DNA of 57,580 nt, taken from NCBI GenBank assembly GCA_021401465.1, contig JADDMT010000158.1, forward strand, positions 1 through 57,580, given 5' to 3'. The stretch's first letter is position 1. Each line of letters opens with the position of its first letter. A model generated the notes under the pieces. That model ran no database searches and was not told where the DNA came from. It saw nothing but the letters and a program-made list of their open reading frames with translations. This document shows, piece by piece, positions 1 through 9,755 of this stretch. The translations under genes and the position numbers were made by a program. This DNA is from Teratosphaeria epicoccoides. Its lineage: Eukaryota; Ascomycota; Dothideomycetes; Mycosphaerellales; Teratosphaeriaceae.

Positions 1-124
1 AGCACCCTTAGCGCCACCTCTGCGATAAGCAGAAAGCAGCGCTGTCTTGTACCTACTAAAAGGTCGGATTACTCTGTCACACTGCGAGATATTTTCATAT
101 CATATAGCACATACATCTATATCA
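1..124 (+). repeat. Gypsy LTR fragment (3' 124 bases)
   Basis: These bases match the last 124 bases of the LTR at 50412-50771 with only three differences, all of them CpA in this copy and TpA in the other. The fragment ends in TATCA at 124, like the intact LTR in reverse orientation at 52660-53019. The 5' part lies outside the window. The sequence after 124 does not resemble the internal region that follows the LTR at 50771, so this is more likely a 3' LTR or solo LTR than a 5' LTR. Confidence 0.85.
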
Positions 125-482
125 GAGGATAAGGTCTACCTCCTTACGAAAAACCTGAGAACCTAGAGATTAACTAAGAAACTAGACCATGTTAAGGTCA
201 GGCTATTTTTGATTAATGAGCCCCTCGGACTAGTTAATTACTAACTTAAACTACTAGACAATGCAAAGATATACCTAGTATTCTATGTGTCTATGCTAGA
301 GCTAGCAGACGCTAAAACACTATGCCAGGAAACGTCACTTCTAACTAGAGGAAGAGAATAAGTTTGAAGTTAAAAAGATCCTAGACTAGAAAGGTTAGAG
401 ATACCTTGTAAAGTAGAAAGGGTACCTACATACCGAAAACACCTAGGAACTACAGGAAAACCTCGTTAACTGCTACTAACTT
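125..482. other. RIP-degraded spacer, no gene
   Basis: TpA-rich sequence dense in CTA/TAG/TTA triplets, lying between the LTR fragment and the end of the degenerate minus-strand frame. I see no open frame or recognisable domain in it. It is probably transposon sequence beyond recognition. Confidence 0.5.
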
Positions 483-1073
483 CTAAGACGATTTAGGCAG
501 GCTAGAAGAGGAACCTAACGCGGTAAAATCTAAGAAACCTGTAAGAGCAGCCTATTTGTCAGGAGGTATTTCTAAGATGCCATTAAAGTTGAAAGGAGGT
601 TTAGGAACCTTAACCCTAACATTATTAAGCAACTCTTCGACTAGAGGATCCTTAAGCTCTAGAATATCTAGCGCCTCCCTAACGGCGTCATCTGTGCGAC
701 GCTTAGCTAAACGTAGCTACTTATAAAGACGAATTTTCTTTATATGACAATCTTGCAACTTTTGCATGATATTAACCTCCTCCTCTTCTAATGATTTAAT
801 ATCTTGACGAAGCTTCTTGTAAAGATCCTAAAGCTTTTCCTATTAAGGAGCAGAGAGAGTAATATTATACTCTTTATAATTCTTTCGAACACATTCTAAG
901 CATTTCGACAACTAAGGACTAATAACGCATTAAGGCTAAGGTTAGCTAGGAGAAACCTTAGCGTTACAACAATTCTTGTAAGGAGCTATTTCTATGCTAG
1001 TTTTTGCGATGTTAGTAGTAAGAGCTTTTTGACTAAGGTAGGAAGGTTTCTTGCGAGAAGAAGAAGAAGATAT
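483..1073 (-). pseudogene. RIP-damaged TE-associated ORF (Cys cluster plus coiled coil)
   Basis: Read on the minus strand, one frame runs from an ATA codon at 1073 to a TAG at 483-485. It is interrupted by several TAA/TAG codons. It starts with a Ser-rich stretch followed by basic residues, has a cluster of five Cys including a CLEC motif, then a Glu/Lys/Leu-rich segment with the heptad look of a coiled coil (containing KKLRQDIKSLEEEE). The ATA is where a start ATG is expected, and ATG to ATA is what a CpA to TpA change on the opposite strand would give. Short Cys-cluster plus coiled-coil proteins of this style are common in repeated DNA of ascomycetes; that link is from memory of the family style. 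Function unknown. Confidence 0.5.
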
Positions 1074-1914
1074 TATTAAGTAGTAAAAACAGATAGAATA
1101 GTAATGACACTTGTAAGCTTAGGACAAGCTAAGCTAAAAGGGGGATAGTATTACAGAATAGTGTTATAGACTACAGCTGTAACAGAGGAGTCATGTAATG
1201 CCCTCTAAGTCATATGATGTAACTCTGTTTTAGAAGCTTCTGTAGGAGCTAAGACAGAGAACATAGCTTAGTAATAGAGACTATCTCTATTAGAGCATAG
1301 TTTCTAACAGAGTAGAACAGAGACATGCTCTATTACATACTAATGTCTCCTATGTATTTAGGAACGCTAAGATACCCTTATAGCTTAAACGCGTTTAACT
1401 TATGTTATTATCTTACTAATTAAAATTTAACCTTTGTTCCCTTAAGGTTACATCGTTCCTGTTTGCTGTTACCTCTCTAAAGAATAATTACCCTATATGA
1501 CTTAACTATTCCTCTTAAGGCTTAGTTAATAGTAAGGTTAGTAACAAAGAGTATCTATAAGCTTCTCCTTGTTTAAGAGCTTATTAATAGTAGCTAGCTT
1601 GTTATTATATAGCTTGATATTACTAGACTAGCTACTTTTAGAGATGTTACTAGCTATAGTAACAACTAAAGCATGTAATTTAATATCTTAGAAACTATGT
1701 AATAGGCATAGATTATAGATTATCTACACTAAATTAGCATAGATAATCTCTAGTACATAGATTATTATAACAATGTAATTATGTTTGCTAAGTTTAGTTA
1801 CTAAGTAGCAAGTAGCAAGCCTATAGTAGTGCTTGTAGATAACTGATATAGATATAGTATATAAGACTGTAGATAATCTACAAGCAGAGCCGGTATACTA
1901 TTATAGTGATCTAC
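1074..1914. other. TpA-rich degraded repeat DNA
   Basis: No coding frame is visible. An imperfect inverted repeat lies at 1162-1184 (TGTTATAG ... CTGTAACA, one transition from perfect), which could be an LTR terminus of another family. Composition changes near 1915 to ordinary sequence with frequent CpA/TpG, and I take that as the edge of the transposon-derived flank. Confidence 0.5.
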
Positions 1915-2876
1915 ACTGACGTGGATCACGAAGTATTCAAGGCCTAAGGCGGGTTTGAGCCGTTGAGGTTCCTGCCGAAGGGGAGAGGCGGAGCTAGAAG
2001 AGCCGGCCATATTGCAATCGCAAATTCATCAAGCCGCTGAGGTCATTGCCAAGGGCCAGGGCGTGAGTGTCACGGCTTTCCAGGTTTGTCATTAGCAGGT
2101 GGGAAGAACGTGGCCATGGAACGGACTCATGTGGCAGAAGCTCGAACTCGTCAGAGATACACCTGACGGTGTATGGAAGCACTGAGTATTTCGAACCCTG
2201 TCGGGTCTCGCCTGTGAGTCCATCAGTCCAGCGCTGGACCTGCTTGGTGCACAGTCTCGAAAAGTTTTGAGGCTCGCAAAGTCTATAGACCTGGGAACAA
2301 GGGGGTTGTGTAGACTGAGGTGAGCGTATGTCCTAGGAGGCATCGGTAGAATCATACCGATCAGCAGCTCCCCGCCCTGGGCGGCAGCGAGGTAGAAAAC
2401 TAAGCATTCGCTTCTAAAGAGGAAAACCATCCTGGCTGCAGTCAGCACAGGTACACTGTTCAGATCCTACGACATCTGGACCTTCTTGCAATGTATGCAC
2501 GAAAGCCCGAAGCAGATCTTTAGGATGAAAACGTCTTTGCTGGGTAGCTACACTGGAACGATCTGTGACTCGTTGGCAGTCGGATAGCGCACCTATTGGG
2601 TCGAAATCACGGCTGCCTTCGATATGGGTAGGCGAGTATTTTACACGCCAAGCCGATAGAGTTGGAATGCTGATGTGAGAACATAGTTTACCTCGAGCGA
2701 GCGCAGTCGACGGTTCGTCGGTCCAGAACTTAGCGGCGTCACTATGACATAGATTTTGTGACAGATGCTCGACTGCTCGTTGGTGGCGGTTGATATGTCG
2801 AACTGGTGTGGCCGAATCATGAAGAAATAGCATTACCGGCGACACCGTTAAGCTCTCTCAAAACCCGCCCATCTCG
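1915..2876. other. Intergenic, no supported gene
   Basis: Normal base composition. Open frames of up to 143 codons on the minus strand show no domain, no plausible exon structure and no recognisable similarity. This is the spacer between the transposon flank and the 3' end of the hydrolase gene. Confidence 0.4.
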
Positions 2877-3876
2877 TCACCTCCCAGCAATCTCCACCAA
2901 CTCATCCAACATCCTCTCAAGGTTCCCCAAAAAAATCGAAATATGCCCTTGCCCCTCAAGTAAATGCTTCCTCAGATACCTCTCAGGCAAATGCTTAGCA
3001 AGCCACTGCCCATGACTCCAGGGCACCATCTTGTCCTCACTCCCCTGGTACAAAATCACAGGCGACTTGACCTCGTCCAGTGTAAACCCCCAGGGATTCA
3101 CGAAAGCCAGGTCGTCATCTACCCAGCCGTCGGCACTGTGCCGTAGAGCTTCCTGAAAGGAAGCGACCATGAATGGCCCGATGTCGCTCTTCAGGACTGC
3201 TTCTTTGTCGACTGGTGGGAGCAGAGTGGCGATCGCTTCGGCAATGCCTGCTGCATCCGCTTTGAGCATTTCTGGACGTTGGGCTGCGACAAAAGATTCG
3301 AGAGCTGCTTCGCCTTCGAGGGCTGCATTGAACTCATCAATGTCTGGTGGTGGGGTTAGACGAGTTGTGTGCTGATATGACAGGGGCAGTGGCTCGACTC
3401 ACTATCTTGTCCTTGACCAGCCAGAAAGTCAAGATCAGCCACACCGTACGGTGCCACAGCTGCTACACTGAGGACGCCTACACAGCCTGGAAGGCGCGCA
3501 GCACAGGCGATAGCATGAGGACCTAGTTTAGCATTGTCAACCTCGATCTCAATCGGGCTTTGGATGCGCTGCATTTACCGCCGCCACTCCACCCACCAAC
3601 CACGCACTTTTTGATTCCCAAGTGCTTGTTGAGTGCCTCTATGTCTGATACAAATTCCACGACACTCCTGCCTCGCTTCCGGGTGGAGCCGCCATAACCA
3701 GCCCGAGACATGGTGATGAGCCTGACGCCCCGTTGTTGACATGCCGACGTCAAAACCGGCAGCTTTACGTAGGCGCCTGGCGTCCCATGTATCCAGATAA
3801 ATGGTAGACCCACTGTCGCAGTATCGACGGTGTAATCCAGGTTCCGGCCGTCCGGTAGTGTTAGTTGGCTTGCCAT
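2877..3876 (-). CDS. Alpha/beta hydrolase-fold protein, 3 exons
   Basis: Exons are 3876-3579, 3522-3403 and 3343-2877, with introns of 56 and 59 bp (GTAAAT...CTAG with TGCTAAAC branch site; GTGAGT...CCAG). The joined product is 294 aa. An HGTPG oxyanion-hole motif lies near residue 30. The nucleophile elbow GWSGGG puts the catalytic Ser at 97, and intron 1 falls just after it. The likely charge relay is Asp243 in SEDKMVPW and His273 in GQGHIS. The small cap region and lack of a signal peptide suggest an intracellular esterase, epoxide-hydrolase-like or proline-iminopeptidase-like enzyme; the substrate cannot be read from sequence. It is the first intact gene next to the repeat-rich left flank and is read toward it. 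Confidence 0.85.
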
Positions 3877-4385
3877 TATGTTGAGATCAATGGTCGAGCC
3901 GATATGTGCGTTCTGCTGTCAAGGCCTCCGGATGCTCCTCTGGCAGCATTGAACACCGATCTTCGTGCTCAGGAAGAAGTGGCAGACTTTGCAGTCGAAG
4001 CAACATGAGTTGTTAGGAGGGACGCTAAGCTCACTAGCGCCGGCGCCACACATTGGATTGCTCGATCGGGAAGGTGATTGAGATGATAGGTCTGTAGAAT
4101 CTTGAAAACGAAGGCTGCTGAAACGTATGCAAGCAAATCTGGTCTTGGTACTGCAGTCAACGATCCTGCACATGATACACATACATAACTATGCGGCCTT
4201 CTCTTCACGCGTTGTGATGCTGTCAACATTGGCCAGTCCACAGCTGTCGGCGCAGACACCTGTAGGCAGACACCCGCACGGCTGGCCTCGCTGCGCATGC
4301 ATGCTGCGAAGCCTCGTCCCTGCTCGAGGCTAATGGATCGCGACTGAGAGCTTCATCCCACCCACGCCTGCATATTCTATGCTAC
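3877..4385. other. Intergenic between hydrolase and CCT6
   Basis: About 510 bases holding the promoter of the hydrolase and the 3' UTR of CCT6. The short open frames on both strands are not convincing. Confidence 0.5.
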
Positions 4386-6065
4386 TTACTCGCCTTGGTT
4401 TTCACCTGGCAGACCAGCTTTCTGCATTTGCCTTGCCTTGAGCATCTCGTCACAAAGCAGCAGATTTGACGCAATGCCAGTCGATGATGCGATGCTGTTG
4501 CGTAGTACTCGGAAGCTGTCGTAGACACCAGTTTGCACCGGATCCATAGGTTCGCCGAGCTTGAGGTCTAAGCCAGCGATGTGGCCTTCACGGTGCTCAT
4601 CTTGCAGAGTAGCGACTGCCAGACATGTTAGCAAGGATCGTAACTAAAGATGATACGGAGATGACCTACGGCAATCCTGGATGTCATGCCCCGAGTTCGC
4701 CGCCAAAGTCTTCGGAATGATGAGCAGTGCATCCGCGAACGCAGATACACCCCACTTCGCCTTGCCCTTGACTTGCCTTTGGAATCCATCGCTGTTCAGT
4801 CTCGCCGCACACGCCACCTGGAAAGCACCGCCACCCGACACAACAGACTTGTCGACGATCATGTTGTACACCGACCGCAGACCGTCTCTCACCGCATCCT
4901 TGATCTGCGTAATCGTATGCGCATTGGGACCTTTGATGAGTAGCGTCACCGACTTTGGCTCCTTGACCTCGTCAATGAATGTGTACTTCTCCTCACCCAA
5001 CTGGTGCTCCTGCACATGGCCTGCCCACCCAAGGACGTCCGGTGATAGGTCGTCAACACTGTTCTGTGCAGTTCCGCCGCATATGAGTTGGAGGCGCTCC
5101 ATGTTCCTCCTCTTGGCTCTCCGCAGCGCAAAGATGCCATTCTTGACCAACACGTCTAACGACAATGGGTCGATACCCTTCTGATTGACGACCACGAAGC
5201 TTGATTTGCCATCGGTCCCGCATACCTCCTTCTTCAATTCAACAATCTTCCGTAGCTTGTCATCCACAAACCGTCGCTCGCTTTCTACCAGCTTTTCTCT
5301 CTGCTCGGCTGAAGAATAGTAGAAGCCCGAGTTGATCTCACTTTTTTCGTATTCCAAGCTAACGTTCAAAGTCAGGATGTATGCATTCTTCAACGTCTTC
5401 GGCATATCTGGGTGCCTCGCACCGTGATCCAGTACCAGTCCACGAATGAGCTGTGTGTCTGCTGCGGTCCTGTGTTGCATCGTCATGATCTCCACCATAT
5501 GCAAGTCCGGCTTTGCTGGTGGCTGATAGATGGCCAGTACTGAATCGACGATACTTGGGGTGAGCTGCTCGGCCAGAGTCGGGTTGATCTTTGTGCCCAG
5601 ACTTGTTCGGGCAACACTGAGCAGCAGTTCTCTGTCCACTTCTTTCTCCAGCTTGAATTCGTCCAGAAACTTCAATGCCTCATTCTTCGCCAACTCGTAC
5701 CCATCGGTGATAACTCTCGGATGCAGGCCTTCGGTGATATACCTGTCCGCCTGCTTCAACAACTCTCCCACCAGCAATACTACACTCGTCGTCCCATCTC
5801 CGCAAATATCATCCTGTGCCGTTGCTGCTCTTGCGATCATTACTGCTGTGGGGTTTTGGATCTGCATCTCTTTCAAAAGCACCGAGCCATCCTTGGTCAA
5901 CTTGATGCCTCCTGCGCCATCCACCAACATCTTCAGTGTGCCCGTTGGTCCCAAGTTACTCTGCAGAACCTCCTTCAAGCCCTCACCTGCGCTGATGTTG
6001 ACCTTCAGGGCCTCGCCACGTCGGCGACTTTCCGCCTTGGGGTTGAGAAGCTGTGCTGCCGACAT
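4386..6065 (-). CDS. CCT6: T-complex protein 1 subunit zeta (CCT6)
   Basis: Exons are 6065-4670 and 4615-4386, joined across a 54-bp intron (GTAGGT...GGCAG, branch GCTAAC), giving 541 aa, the normal size for CCT zeta. It is one of eight subunits of the cytosolic TRiC/CCT chaperonin that folds actin, tubulin and WD-repeat proteins. The ATP-site signatures are LTKDG (56-60) and GDGTT (89-93). The N-terminal QLLNPKAE and the MQIQNPTA stretch are typical of the zeta subunit. The second equatorial segment begins around the SGGGAFQ motif, and the C-terminus is short and Gly/Gln-rich. The stop codon TAA overlaps a donor-like GTAAGT, but no further exon is needed. It shares a divergent promoter with NOP56. 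Confidence 0.95.
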
Positions 6066-6575
6066 TGTGCCTTCCTAAATTGGAGGGCAGATCTGTCGAG
6101 AATGATCAAGTGGGATACGTGAGGTACCGTTTGGGTGTTTCTTAAAAGTTCGCGTCTCGAAACTCGTAGTGTTAGCAAGCCTAGCTGTCAAAATGGGTAG
6201 ACCATGATTTTACCTGACAGGCTGACATCGATCAGAACAACTAGCATGGTCGGACTATGGTCGAACGAGATCAACAAATGGTGGCAGATTACTTGAGGCA
6301 TTCATCTGATATGCAATGACTGGATTTGTCACTCAAATCTACTTCTAGTGGATCGTCTATTGTCTCACCTCCCAGTAGAAGACAACGACTTACTGCCTTC
6401 GCGGGCCGAACCACTGAACGCCGACGAGGAAATTTGCTGAAGCTTCATGTCCGAAAGCTCAGAGCAATGCTACTGGACCTTGCCATACTGCGACCGCCAC
6501 GACCCAGCTGTCGCGCATGAACAGATGAGCAAAGGGGCGAGGCAAAGCTAATACACATTAGATACAACACCCACA
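6066..6575. promoter_or_regulatory. Divergent promoter CCT6/NOP56
   Basis: 510 bases separate the start codons of CCT6 (leftward) and NOP56 (rightward), so both promoters must lie here. No clear TATA box was found. The shared control region would fit co-expression of two growth-linked genes; that is inference. Confidence 0.6.
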
Positions 6576-8310
6576 ATGACGGACTACCTGCTCCACGAGA
6601 GCGCGGTGGGATATGCCATCTTCAAGACCAACCTCCAGAGTGACACCGTAGGCGCACGCCTCAAAGAGGTCCAGGATGCCCACACCGACCTTGCCCGCTT
6701 CGGCAAAATGGTTCAGCTGGTGTCCTTCGCTCCATACCAGGGCGCATCACAGGCATTAGAGAATGCAAACGACATTTCTGAGGGCATCATGTCTGACTAC
6801 TTGAAGACGGTTTTGGAGAGCAATTTGCCCAAGGCCGGCAAGAAGGAGAAGAAGAAGGTAACGCTTGGCGTCACAGACAAGAACTTAGCAGGAAGCATCA
6901 GGGCTGGATTCCCGGGCGTGGAGTGCGAGACGGGCGAGACAAGCGAGGTGGTGGGCGATCTGCTGCGAGGCCTGCGGCTCCACGCCGAGAAGTTGCTTAA
7001 AAACCTCCAGGCCGGTGACATCTCGCGCGCACAACTAGGTCTGGGACATGCCTACTCCCGCGCCAAAGTCAAGTTTTCCGTACAGAAGAATGATAACCAC
7101 ATCATTCAGGCGATTGCAACCATTGATCATCTCGACAAGGCTATCAACACTTTCTCGATGAGAGTGCGAGAGTGGTACGGCTGGCACTTCCCGGAGCTGA
7201 TCAGGATTGTGTCGGAGAACAACAAGTACGCCAAGTGCGCATTGTTCATTGGTGACAAGAAGAGGCTGTCGGAGGACGATCTGCATGAGCTGGCTAAGCA
7301 GGTGGATGATGATGAGTCTATTGCGCGTGCCATCATCGATGCTGCTCGTGTCTCTATGGGTCAGGACATCTCCGAGACTGATATGGAAAATGTTATGACC
7401 TTCGCCAAGAGGACTGTCGACCTGACCAACTACCGCAAGACACTTGGATTCTACTTGGTGGCCAAGATGGGTGTTGTCGCACCCAATCTGGCTGCATTGA
7501 TCGGCGAGACTGTTGGCGCTCGTCTGATATCCCACGCTGGCTCCCTCACGAACTTGGCCAAGTACCCGGCCTCAACTGTCCAGATCCTCGGCGCGGAGAA
7601 AGCGCTTTTCCGAGCACTCAAGACGAAGGGCAACACGCCTAAGTACGGTCTCATCTACCACTCGAGCTTTATTGGTCGTGCGGGCATGAAGAACAAGGGC
7701 AGGATATCACGATTCTTGGCCAACAAGACGAGTATTGCGAGCAGAATCGACAACTTCAGCATGGCGCCCACCCGAAAGTTTGGTGAGGCTCTCAAGGACC
7801 AAGTCGAGGAGCGATTACGGTTCTACGCGGAAGGCATCAATCCGACCAAGAATGAGGATGCGATGGTACCTTATGATCAATCTGCTGGCGTTGGGCAAAG
7901 AAAAATACTAACTACATTCACAGAAAGCGGCCATGCAAGCCACACTCGAGAACATCGACATCGAAGATCCAACAGCCGCCGGCGCAGAAGACGCAACATC
8001 AGCGCCTGGTGTTACCGGAGATGCCACGGAACAGAAGGAGCGCAAGAAGAGCAGCAAGTCCAAGAGCGCAGATGTGGACGGCGACGTCTCGATGGCTGAC
8101 ATTAATGCGGATGCGGCGGCTGACGTTAAAGCGGCGAAAAAGGCGGAGAAGAAGAGGAAGAGGGAATCTGCGGGTGGCGATGTGAACGAAGATGCGATCA
8201 AGGCAAGGCTCAAGAAGGAGAAGAAGGCGAAGAGGAAGAGTGAGGGCCCGGCGAGCGGAGAAGTGCCAACTGAGCAAATCAAGAAGAAGAGTAAGAAGAG
8301 CAAGGCGTGA
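6576..8310 (+). CDS. NOP56: Nucleolar protein 56, box C/D snoRNP core
   Basis: Exons 6576-7865 and 7924-8310, with a 58-bp intron (GTACCT...TACTAAC...CACAG), encode 558 aa. Nop56 pairs with Nop58, fibrillarin and Snu13 in box C/D snoRNPs that guide rRNA 2'-O-methylation and early pre-rRNA processing in the nucleolus. Domain order is a Nop5N-like N-terminus (about 5-70), the central coiled-coil NOSIC region (about 165-220) and the Nop RNA/protein-binding domain (about 255-405) containing the strongly conserved GAEKALFRALK and IGRA segments. The second exon codes for the Lys/Glu-rich tail with KKSKKSK-type repeats typical of Nop56/Nop58. The ATG lies in a good context (ACAATGAC). Confidence 0.95.
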
Positions 8311-9755
8311 GAGTACTCAGCTTGATTTGATGCGTACAACGAGGCGTGTCGCTGGGTCGGCGTTACGGTGTTCGGGCGGATGGACACGATGGAGAAGTCG
8401 TTCCGAATGTGTTTACGTTCTATGAGTGCTGGACGTCTGTATGCTGTTGCCTGTGTATCCCAATTCGCGTATAGTGATTGTTTTTGAGACCAGGTCAGGT
8501 TTGATTTAAGGTCACTGTCTGACGGCCAGGCACGCTGCATGTCATTCATTGTGCCTTGTCCTTGCCGGCACGTTATGAAATTAGGTCATTCTTGTCAGAC
8601 CCTGTACCTTGCTTTCTGCTTGCGTGCAAATTCGGTACTCCCCCTAGCGAGAACCGGGACTACTGCTCGAAGCGTCTGTTATAGATTCTAAGACGGTTCC
8701 ATGTCTTGGTCTCCACGGCACTTCTGATATAGCGGCTAGCTTGACTCATGGCTCCTCTCGATCACTGCTAGACGTCATGGACACTGGATACGACGGAATT
8801 CCCGGTTTCCTGGCTAATGGAATATCGGAGCGCTCGGGAGAACATGTCAGAGCGCACGGCAGTCTGGATGGAGCGAAAGCTGCGAGGGAAGAGTCAAGAC
8901 GTCGCAGTAGCGCCACATCCAGCTGCGTCCCTTGCAGTGGCTTGAATGCAAGCAGCAGGGGCTTCCCAGATCTGATCGGCCAGCGTTTCAAATGATCGCA
9001 CAGCGTATGCGTGCTGTCGACCCGTACAATGCATTCAAGCAACGAAGGTCCGGGAACTTGCTTGCGCAGGCAGAGCGCAGACAGATTGAGATTGCGGAAC
9101 GCGCTGGACGTGGAAGGCACGAAGAAGATCTGTACAGGGTTCGTGGCGTAAAAGTTATTTTTGCAATCTGCCGAATGTAAACCTAGAAAGCGCGACGAAC
9201 TTATGGAGCGGAGGGTGCCGTGATCTTTTAGCTTGGTTCCAGTTCTGCTGCATTCTATATTACCTACACTGAGGCTACACATCGCTTCACATTCACATGT
9301 TTACCTCTCTCGTCCTTGGCAATCGTCGAGCTGCGATCGATCATCTCACGCTTCGACCGCGTTAGCCGGAGGGCGCGGACACTCCGCGAGATCTTCACGG
9401 CGGAGAATCCTCCAACGGGTCCTAGCTCTTCCAGGCCAGGACCACCCCTATCCCGTACCTTGATCCAAGCGAATCTTCGCAGAAGGCACAGACGGCCCAG
9501 ACGGTCTTGGGTCTCTTGCGCGTGGGACAGCTGCAACTTGTGCACCCAATGATACACATTGTGTATCTTAACCTGCCACTGGCACTGTCGCGCCGACAGC
9601 CCTTCGCAGCGCTCCGTTCGGCTCGATATCTTGACCGATGCAGCTATCCGAGCAAAGCAACCTTAGTTCTTCAACGCCAGTAATCTGTGGTTGCGATCGG
9701 GGCAGAACAAGCTCTAGGCTTCTGTGTGCGCGGGTCATCTGGCGCACGTCTTACC
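8311..9755. other. Long 5' region of the Sec7 gene, no supported gene
   Basis: About 1.4 kb. A 178-codon minus-strand frame starting with ATG at 9282 and ending at 8746 has no recognisable domain and no clear exon structure, so I do not call it. The region probably holds the NOP56 3' UTR and the promoter/5' UTR of the large gene that follows. Confidence 0.4.

Noticed and set aside
2092..2845. Two overlapping minus-strand frames near the left flank
   Set aside because: No recognisable content, no splice structure and overlapping each other. They look like chance frames.
8746..9282. 178-codon minus-strand frame starting with ATG
   Set aside because: No domain, low-complexity-free but family-less sequence, and position in the promoter of the Sec7-PH gene. 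Possible but not supported.
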